DNA of 5,065 bases, taken from NCBI GenBank assembly GCA_964493945.1, contig CAZBQG010000281.1, positions 1-5,065 of the forward strand. Reading direction: 5' to 3'. The translations under genes were made by a program, and so were the position numbers. A model generated the notes under the pieces. That model made no database searches and was not told the origin of the DNA. It worked only from the letters and a program-made list of their open reading frames with translations. Source of the stretch: CAZBQG01 sp964493945 (lineage in GTDB: Bacteria; Pseudomonadota; Alphaproteobacteria; Rhodospirillales; UBA2165). Shown piece by piece: positions 1 to 4,425 of the stretch (its first letter is position 1; each line of letters opens with the position of its first letter).

Positions 1-2
1 CA

Positions 3-149
3 ACCAGACAATCTGGCCGCTTCTCAGTGGTGGATTATTGCTCCGGCGTTCTCAGACGAGGACAGGAAATACTCAACGAGAGGCAGAAAATTAAACACGC
101 GACCATGCAATCACGACGGCACTTGCACCGCCTCGCCAAGGCCGCGTAA
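3..149 (+). CDS. Possible 3' end of a rightward gene, truncated by the window edge
   Basis: A reading frame open from the first bases ends at a TAA at 147-149, giving about 48 residues of basic, helix-prone sequence. It ends in R-H-L-H-R-L-A-K-A-A and is rich in Arg, Gln and Lys. It stops two bases before the end of the leftward gene at 152-580, which is how convergent genes often meet. I recognise no family. A second rightward frame is also open here, from base 1 to about 315, but its translation looks less natural. The length is too short for codon statistics, so this is only a plausible tail fragment. Confidence 0.28.
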   Translation, partial: TRQSGRFSVVDYCSGVLRRGQEILNERQKIKHATMQSRRHLHRLAKAA

Positions 150-151
150 CA

Positions 152-580
152 TCAACAAAAGGAGCCGGACACTCCCTTATCAAAAATCTCAATATGTCCA
201 AAATTATCTGACGACATACAATATTCGGCCGGGTTTTCGTCCCATTCTTCTCTCGATGTTTTTGATATATTCTCAAGTACTTGAGCAGACCAAACCACCT
301 TTTTGGGGGTCGTGATCACCAGATCCAGCTCATCATCGTTGATGCGCGCGGTGCCCAAGGGCTCATCCTTGGCCTTGAAGGCGGCATCGATGTGCGGGCC
401 ATATTTCAAATTTATGCAGCTTTCCAAAAACTGTACGACGATTCCGGTGGTCAGCTTGCATTCTTTGGCCTCCTCCATGAGGTTCGCGAGATGGGAGAGG
501 GGGAGTTCGGCAATCTCACCCGCCGTCAATTGATCCATCTCATCCGGATCGGGAAGGTTTGCTGCAGTTCCTTGGGGCAT
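152..580 (-). CDS. Small phage-type protein of unknown function, with an atypical C-terminus
   Basis: This gene encodes 142 residues. The ATG at 578-580 is preceded on the minus strand by GAAGGA (588-593) with a 7-base gap, so the start is well supported. Residues 22-60 form an acidic helical segment (E-L-P, L-M-E-E-A-K, L-E-S-C). Residues 72-97 carry G-T-A-R, an acidic D-D-E-L-D-L stretch and then P-K-K-V-V-W. Residues 113-120 include N-P-A-E-Y. This order (helical start, G-T-x-R, P-K-K-V-x-W, P-A-E-Y) resembles a small protein recurrent in alphaproteobacterial prophages, whose function I do not know. In those proteins P-A-E-Y is usually followed by about 35 more conserved residues. Here it is followed by only 22 unrelated ones, so the end may be truncated or recombined. 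The gene is divergent from the repressor operon and shares its control region, so repression by one of those proteins is likely. Confidence 0.7.
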   Translation of the reverse strand: MPQGTAANLPDPDEMDQLTAGEIAELPLSHLANLMEEAKECKLTTGIVVQFLESCINLKYGPHIDAAFKAKDEPLGTARINDDELDLVITTPKKVVWSAQVLENISKTSREEWDENPAEYCMSSDNFGHIEIFDKGVSGSFC

Positions 581-617
581 TATATGTTCCTTCGTGGGCA
601 GTAGGTTAATATCATCA

Positions 618-645
618 TTGTTGTTGTTTTATACCCTTGTATTTT
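618..645 (+). promoter_or_regulatory. Candidate rightward promoter for the repressor operon
   Basis: TTGTTG at 618-623 and TATTTT at 640-645, separated by 16 bases, resemble sigma-70 -35 and -10 elements. Transcription would start near 652 and leave a leader of about 64 bases before the ATG at 716. The match to consensus is modest in a T-rich stretch. Support comes mainly from position and from overlap with the inverted repeat at 633-658. Confidence 0.35.
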
Positions 646-654
646 GCTCGTCAA
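628..654 (-). promoter_or_regulatory. Candidate leftward promoter for the 152-580 gene
   Basis: On the minus strand TTGACG (649-654) is followed after 15 bases by TATAAA (628-633). Both hexamers are close to sigma-70 consensus, although the spacer is two bases short of ideal. It drives leftward transcription into the gene starting at 580 and overlaps both arms of the inverted repeat, as expected for a repressed promoter. Confidence 0.45.
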
Positions 655-658
655 GGGT
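633..658. promoter_or_regulatory. Inverted repeat, candidate operator for the divergent promoters
   Basis: ACCCTTG (633-639) and CAAGGGT (652-658) are perfect 7-bp inverted arms separated by 12 bases, with half-site centres 19 bases apart. That is about two helical turns, suitable for a dimeric HTH repressor. The arms overlap the leftward -35 and adjoin its -10, and also overlap the rightward -10. A related GTCAAG recurs at 667-672 in the same orientation as the copy at 650-655. Binding by the adjacent repressors is inferred. Confidence 0.5.
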
Positions 659-702
659 TATTTTAGGTCAAGTAAAAAAAAGTTTAGTGTGGAAAGACCA
701 AT

Positions 703-710
703 AAAGGAAA
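703..710 (+). promoter_or_regulatory. Ribosome binding site that fixes the first repressor's start
   Basis: The AAAGGAAA stretch, with AAGGA at 704-708, sits 7 bases before the ATG at 716. It favours that start over the in-frame TTG at 644, whose extra 24 residues would be encoded by the operator and leader and have no Shine-Dalgarno sequence. Confidence 0.65.
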
Positions 711-715
711 ATGAT

Positions 716-1597
716 ATGGGTGAGTTCCAATTAGAGTGGTTTCACAAGCAGCTTCGCATGATCGGCAAATCCCAGGCGGATTTGAGCCGGGCGCTTAATA
801 TCGACAAGGCGACGGCCCATCATCTTCTCAATGGCCGGCGTAAAATCAAAATAAGTGAAATTGAAACCTTCGCCCGGTTCCTGGAAGTGAATGCCCAGGA
901 ACTGCTGACAAGGGCGGGGGCGGTTTCGGATTCCCTGACAGCGTCATTTGGGCCTGGCTTGGCCCAGGGGACGGGGGGGGGCGAACACACGCCCCATTCC
1001 AGAAACTCCTTGGCCCATCCAACCGGCGGCGACATTTATACCTTCAACCTGCCCTGGAGGAGTGGCACAATTGAAGATAAGCCAGGTGGCGGCGGGGAGG
1101 ATGCTGGAGCCGGACCCCGGGGATCGGATCAGATTGCCTTCACGCTGACCGCCGTTCCGGAACTTGATGTGCGCGGTGGTGCCGGCGGCGGCGGCGAGGC
1201 CCAGCTCATCAATACGACCGATGAACATGGCAATACGACCTCAACCGAGATCACCACCGATCTTTGGGGCCTGCCCGCCAAATATGCCGGCGGCATTCTC
1301 AGTATCAATCCGGAAGACGCAAGGATTATCCAGGTCCAGGGCGACAGCATGGAGCCGACGTTGCGCTCCGGCGACCGGGTGATGATCGACACGGCGGCCA
1401 AGGAGCCATCGCCCGCCGGCATCTTCGCGCTGTGGGATGGGGGCGGCGTAATCATCAAGCGCATCGAGCGCACCCTAAATTCCCAGCCGACCACCCTAAG
1501 GGTTCGGTCCGACAACCCTCTGCATGATGATCAGGAGATCCCCCTGCTCGATGTAACCATCATCGGGCGCGTGGTTTGGGCCGCGCGAATGATGTAG
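716..1597 (+). CDS. Phage repressor with XRE-type HTH and LexA/CI-like S24 domain (first of a tandem pair)
   Basis: This is a predicted cytoplasmic DNA-binding repressor of 293 residues. Residues 8-65 form a Cro/CI-type helix-turn-helix (G-K-S-Q-A-D-L-S-R-A-L, then H-H-L-L-N-G-R-R as the recognition region). Residues 70-145 are a Gly-rich, low-complexity linker. Residues 147-293 are an S24 domain. It contains Ala156-Gly157 in a Gly-rich loop at the expected cleavage position, catalytic Ser211 in G-D-S-M-E-P-T, and Lys248 in V-I-I-K-R. The Ser-Lys spacing of 37 residues equals that of LexA. The family represses phage lytic genes and cleaves itself when RecA is activated by DNA damage; this protein has the residues for it. 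The first gene of a two-gene operon, it is followed 10 bases later by a paralogue. A run of nine G residues in the linker (973-981) is a possible slippage site. At 293 residues it is longer than typical repressors of this kind because of the linker. Confidence 0.9.
   Translation: MGEFQLEWFHKQLRMIGKSQADLSRALNIDKATAHHLLNGRRKIKISEIETFARFLEVNAQELLTRAGAVSDSLTASFGPGLAQGTGGGEHTPHSRNSLAHPTGGDIYTFNLPWRSGTIEDKPGGGGEDAGAGPRGSDQIAFTLTAVPELDVRGGAGGGGEAQLINTTDEHGNTTSTEITTDLWGLPAKYAGGILSINPEDARIIQVQGDSMEPTLRSGDRVMIDTAAKEPSPAGIFALWDGGGVIIKRIERTLNSQPTTLRVRSDNPLHDDQEIPLLDVTIIGRVVWAARMM
973..981 (+). repeat. Run of nine G residues inside the repressor linker
   Basis: An uninterrupted G9 encodes part of the Gly-rich linker, following a run of four G at 967-970. 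Losing one G would shift the frame to a stop at 1146-1148, and gaining one G would reach a stop at 1072-1074. Either change leaves the HTH intact and removes the whole S24 domain. The tract may be a mutable site, or a place where sequencing errors are likely. Confidence 0.85.
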
Positions 1598-1607
1598 GGG
1601 ACCGGAG

Positions 1608-2471
1608 ATGGGGGCTTTCGATGGCGAATGGTTTGAAGCCCAGCTTGAACGGGTTGGCAAAAGCCGGATCGAGCTGGGCAAGGCCCTCGGTACTACCCAA
1701 CCCGATCTGGCTCTCCTATTGACGGGAGAGCGCGAACTCAAACTGAGCGAAGTCGAGCTGCTGTCAAAATTCCTGGAGGTGTCCTGGAACCAGCTCATGG
1801 CCAAAACCGGAACCGTCGGGGAAGAAGTGGAGGCCAAACCCTTTGGGCATAGCGTCAATATCTCCGGAGATACGGCTATTCTGGTGGCCAGCGGGGGTCT
1901 CTATGAAAACGCCGATATCTTTGAATCCAGCCAGCCGATGTTTGATATCATCGCCAGGCGGGGGGAAGAGAAGGGCGGCGGGGCCCAACAACCCCGCCGG
2001 ACCCAACCGCAGCTTCTTCGATTTTCCCAAAAAGACTCAACCTATGCCGCGCGCTCCGAAGGCGGCCTTTTGGATGATCCACAAGATGCGGATGGAGGCC
2101 CCATGCCTCCCCAGTCCCGGCCGCCTCCCCGCAATATCTGGAGCCTGCCCCGCGGCTACACCGACCACCATCTGGGTGTCGACGCAAAGAACGCTCAGAT
2201 CATCGAGGTCGAGGGCGACAGCATGGAACCGACCCTCCATGCCGGCGACCGGGTGATGATCGATTTGACCTCAATGGAGCCCTCGCCCGCCGGCATCTTC
2301 GCCCTTTGGGACGGAAGCGGCGTTGTGATCAAGCGCATCGAGAAAAAGCTTGGCGCCAATCCACCTACCCTTTTGGCGCGTTCCGACAGCCCCCATTATG
2401 ACGATGTGGAGATGTGCGAGGAGGCTGCGACCATCGTTGGACGGGTAGTCTGGGCGGCCCGCAAAATGTAG
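1608..2471 (+). CDS. Second tandem S24-type phage repressor, possibly resistant to cleavage
   Basis: This paralogue of the preceding gene has 287 residues. Its ATG at 1608 follows AGGGGA (1596-1601) by 6 bases, and that site overlaps the upstream stop codon, so translation is probably coupled. The HTH covers residues 8-65, with recognition region T-Q-P-D-L-A-L-L-L-T-G, quite unlike that of gene one. The linker (70-175) is rich in Gly, Gln, Arg and Pro. The S24 core has Ser205 in G-D-S-M-E-P-T and Lys242 in V-V-I-K-R, 37 residues apart. Over the last 87 residues I count about 58 identities (67%) with gene one, but only about 29 of 70 at the N-terminus. The position matching the scissile Ala-Gly reads Ser150-Glu151-Gly152, so self-cleavage may be lost although the catalytic pair remains. 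A likely role is a second repressor with a different operator, or a heterodimer partner. Confidence 0.88.
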   Translation: MGAFDGEWFEAQLERVGKSRIELGKALGTTQPDLALLLTGERELKLSEVELLSKFLEVSWNQLMAKTGTVGEEVEAKPFGHSVNISGDTAILVASGGLYENADIFESSQPMFDIIARRGEEKGGGAQQPRRTQPQLLRFSQKDSTYAARSEGGLLDDPQDADGGPMPPQSRPPPRNIWSLPRGYTDHHLGVDAKNAQIIEVEGDSMEPTLHAGDRVMIDLTSMEPSPAGIFALWDGSGVVIKRIEKKLGANPPTLLARSDSPHYDDVEMCEEAATIVGRVVWAARKM

Positions 2472-2494
2472 GCTCAAAGATATAGGAATGGGTT

Positions 2495-2671
2495 TCAGGC
2501 GGTATCGTCGATCTTATCCATCATCTCGAAAATCCGGATCCGGATATTATGATAAAAGACCGTGCCCATTACTCCGTGGCCGCGGCAATCCTCCACGAAT
2601 TCATCTTCAAAATCGGCCAGCTGCTCAATAACAGCGGCCTTATCGATCAGCTCCTTGCAGTTGGTGCCCAT
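2495..2671 (-). CDS. Small acidic protein of 58 residues, unknown function
   Basis: ATG at 2669-2671 to TGA at 2495-2497. Codon choice is strongly coding-like: most codons end in G or C, including many GCC, CTG, ATC and GAG. The product is acidic and probably helical (L-I-D-K-A-A-V-I-E-Q-L, then D-F-E-D-E-F-V-E-D), followed by an I-R-I-R-I segment and an F-E-M-M-D-K-I-D-D end. No signal peptide or membrane segment is visible. It lies downstream of the broken ATPase gene on the same strand and converges with the repressor operon, 23 bases from its end. There is no good Shine-Dalgarno sequence before this ATG. A GAGGA at 2734-2738 instead serves another frame (ATG at 2721-2723), so the true start or an upstream frameshift is uncertain. 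I recognise no family; such proteins are common among phage early genes. Confidence 0.6.
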   Translation of the reverse strand: MGTNCKELIDKAAVIEQLADFEDEFVEDCRGHGVMGTVFYHNIRIRIFEMMDKIDDTA

Positions 2672-2700
2672 AGGTTGGTCTAATAAATAAATAAGGCAAA

Positions 2701-2734
2701 ATGACGGCGGTTTGAGCGGTCATCAATTTTTTTT
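2701..2734 (+). terminator. Weak hairpin plus T8 run, tentative rightward terminator
   Basis: ATGAC (2701-2705) can pair with GTCAT (2719-2723), with two further G-C pairs inside after a mismatch. An eight-base T run follows at 2727-2734. The stem is weak and lies about 230 bases beyond the end of the second repressor gene, so this is tentative. On the other strand the same A-rich run sits in a ribosome-binding-site region. Confidence 0.2.
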
Positions 2735-2736
2735 CC

Positions 2737-3357
2737 TCATCCACTACTTTTTTCGATGGCCACCCAGATTTCTTTTGGCCGCCCGCCTTTTCTGCCGCTG
2801 GCCGGTTGTTTGGCCCGCGCGATCAGGTTGCTTTCGGCCAGGGCGCCCATGATCTCCATCATGTCGCGGCGCTTATGCTTTGAGAAAGGCGGCGTCTTGG
2901 CCATTTCCCCCTTGGCGACGCCCTGGGCGCCGGCGTCACGGATGGCCTGGAGAAATTCCTTTTTGTCGCGCTCATATTCCGATCCGCTGACCCGCATCTT
3001 CAACAGAGAAACCGTCTGTTCCATGCTGAATTTCACATAGGCGATGGCCCAGCGGGCGGGCGTTTCCGAAATGAGCGTGGCTTCCCCGTCCTGGGCCAAT
3101 GCAACGATCAGAGCGATACGCATGGCCATCTCCTTGCACCTGGCGGGCAGCGCATCAATGCCGATCTTCTCCAGGCTGTCGCAAAGCCCGACGGTCCATT
3201 CGTTAAAGGCCCGGATCTCGGCCAGGGCGCCGCCGGTAAACGGAAGGGTCACGAAATCGGGCTCGTCAGTGGCAATGTCCCCGGTGCCTTGTCCATGGCC
3301 CGCGCGGCTGGCAATGGACCCGGCCCAACTGATGATCTTATGGGGTACATCCACCAT
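2737..3357 (-). pseudogene. C-terminal part of a DUF3987-like phage ATPase (broken gene)
   Basis: This 206-residue frame is the downstream half of the gene whose core lies at 3249-3752. It holds T-L-P-F-T-G-G-A-L-A-E at 37-47 and a helical signature L-P-A-R-C-K-E-M-A-M-R-I-A-L-I-V-A at 70-86. A-R-W-A-I-A-Y-V at 101-108 follows. Residues 130-203 look like a winged helix with T-P-P-F-S-K and a basic G-R-K-G-G-R-P-K-E-I-W-V-A-I end. This order matches the C-terminal half of DUF3987/YfjI-like proteins of phages and integrative elements, thought to act in replication. The ATG at 3357 is probably not a natural start: it has only a weak AAGG two bases before it, and the family continues upstream. 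Joining to the core frame near 3366 needs one extra base. The usual segment with a G-F-L-N-R-like motif is also missing there, so a small deletion is likely. Confidence 0.72.
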
Positions 3358-3752
3358 ATCCTTATCGTCAACCCGTTGGCGATGGATTGGGTGTCGAGAT
3401 TCTTGAATAATGCGGCGGGCGTGGTCATCGCCACCAGGGCGATGGCCGGGTTGAGGATGATCCGCTTGGCGAATTCATCGGCCTTGTCTTTGGAAAGGGT
3501 CATGGTCGAATAGGCGGTGGGGCGCATGCGCCCGTGGCAACGCCCGATGGCCTCGATCAATTGGGTATTGGCTTCCAAAAGATTGGAATTCTTCTGGCCG
3601 TTGGCCGCTTCCAGATAGCGGCCAAATTCGTCTATCACGGTAATGTGGCGGGGCTTGCGCAATAGCGTGGAAAAGACGGCGCCTGCGCTGGTATAGCCGG
3701 ACCCGTTGAACAGATGATCCTGACCGGTGGCGATGAGAATATGCCGATCGGG
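3249..3752 (-). pseudogene. ATPase-core fragment of the same DUF3987-like gene, 5' end missing
   Basis: Reading leftward from 3752, the frame encodes G-S-G-Y-T-S-A-G-A-V-F-S-T-L, then I-T-V-I-D-E-F-G-R-Y-L-E (about 3645-3605), a Walker B type motif. It continues with A-Y-S-T-M-T-L-S and A-M-T-T-P-A-A-L-F. These are hallmarks I associate with phage DUF3987-like ATPases. Meaningful sequence ends at I-A-N-G-L near 3369; beyond that this frame is out of register to its stop at 3249, and the gene continues in the frame of 2737-3357. Upstream, a TGA at 3753-3755 blocks the frame, no ATG or GTG precedes the conserved part, and no glycine-rich Walker A loop is visible. The protein is thus N-terminally truncated and frame-shifted, and presumably inactive unless the sequence itself is wrong. 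Another frame change just upstream cannot be excluded. Confidence 0.7.
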
Positions 3753-3790
3753 TCATAAGCCTGACCGGAGGCGCAGGCACATTCCCGGAT

Positions 3791-4333
3791 ATGACCTCGA
3801 CCCTCCGACCGGGCAGCGAGACCGAAAGGGCCTTCAAACTCCATTCGGTGTTCCTGGCAGCCCTGCACGCCATGATGGGAGATGACGCAGCCAAATCCCA
3901 AACCAGTTCGGCATCGCTTGAGCGGGCCAATATCCTGGCCACCAATCTCGTGGCTTTGGGGTTCATCCCGGCCAGCCTGTTCCGGGCCCTCTGCCGGGCC
4001 TTCGGTCTGGGCGGTCCGGGTCAGCGCCAGGGCCAGGCCTGGCTGATCAGGAATTGGCGGAATCTGGGGCTGGGGGCCATGCCTTATCTCAGGGACTTGG
4101 CCAGGCCCGTTCCCGCCGCCGGTCCTGATGCCGCCCCTGGCAGGATTTCGGCTCTGGCAGGTGTGCCGGCAGGCGCCTTGGACGCGGCGGGACTGAGCGC
4201 TATCTTCGAAACCGTCTCGGGGCTTCCCAAATTGCCGTCCCAGGCGGCGGCCCGGCTCTCCGGGGGCTATATACAAGATCTGATCGATCGCAATAGTGAT
4301 GGCTCCGAGCCCATCGGAGCCCGACAAGATTAA
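3791..4333 (+). CDS. Hypothetical protein, probably 5'-truncated, upstream of the tail-fibre gene
   Basis: From ATG 3791 to TAA 4331-4333 this encodes 180 residues. The frame is open back to 3737 with sequence of similar character and no alternative start. No Shine-Dalgarno sequence precedes the ATG at 3791 or the next internal ATGs, so the true start has probably been lost. Two leftward frames are also open across much of this stretch. I prefer this one because by hand count GC by codon position in 3881-4333 is about 67, 57 and 70%, the expected order. The translation is also a plausible helical, Ala/Leu-rich protein, for example R-A-N-I-L-A-T-N-L-V-A-L-G-F and L-S-G-G-Y-I-Q-D-L-I-D-R at the end. 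I recognise no domain. Its orientation and position, 92 bases before the tail-fibre start, suggest a structural-module gene, which is inference. Confidence 0.5.
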   Translation: MTSTLRPGSETERAFKLHSVFLAALHAMMGDDAAKSQTSSASLERANILATNLVALGFIPASLFRALCRAFGLGGPGQRQGQAWLIRNWRNLGLGAMPYLRDLARPVPAAGPDAAPGRISALAGVPAGALDAAGLSAIFETVSGLPKLPSQAAARLSGGYIQDLIDRNSDGSEPIGARQD

Positions 4334-4412
4334 AAGCTAGAATAAATCGCGCAAAAGTCGTAAAAATATTGAACCACACACATCTTGTTTGTTAAGAAAA
4401 ATGAGTTAATAC

Positions 4413-4420
4413 AAAGGAAG
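4413..4420 (+). promoter_or_regulatory. Ribosome binding site of the tail-fibre-like gene
   Basis: AAAGGAAG sits in an AT-rich leader, with AGGA at 4415-4418 ending 7 bases before the ATG at 4426. It fixes that start; the closer ATG at 4421 is followed by TTA TGA and is closed. In the rest of the 4334-4425 gap I found no convincing promoter or terminator. Confidence 0.65.
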
Positions 4421-4425
4421 ATGTT

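Noticed and set aside
281..604. Rightward open frames at 281-604 and 303-533
   Set aside because: They lie antisense to the well-supported leftward gene at 152-580, have no ribosome binding site and give unnatural translations.
644..715. N-terminal extension of the first repressor from a TTG at 644
   Set aside because: It lies within the operator and leader and has no ribosome binding site. The ATG at 716 has a good one, and the HTH begins directly after it, in register with the paralogue.
1129..1515. Leftward frame of 128 residues across the first repressor's S24 domain
   Set aside because: It is antisense to a recognised domain with catalytic residues and has unnatural Ser/Pro/Arg-rich composition.
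1843..2256. Rightward 137-residue frame inside the second repressor
   Set aside because: It overlaps the repressor in another frame and shows no domain; the repressor frame holds the HTH and S24 motifs.
3044..3406. Rightward frames at 2756-3040 and 3044-3406
   Set aside because: Both are antisense to the DUF3987-like fragment and have no start signals.
3475..3966. Leftward frame of 163 residues overlapping the ATPase fragment
   Set aside because: Below about 3750 it is clearly out of frame with the conserved ATPase. Its upstream part has higher GC at codon position 2 than at position 1, and a TGA interrupts it at 4021. It is kept only as an alternative in the junction finding.
3635..4327. 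Long leftward frame of 230 residues opposite the 3791-4333 ORF
   Set aside because: It pairs codon for codon with the rightward ORF. Its product is rich in Gly, Pro, Arg and Gln with no helical or strand character, typical of an antisense shadow.
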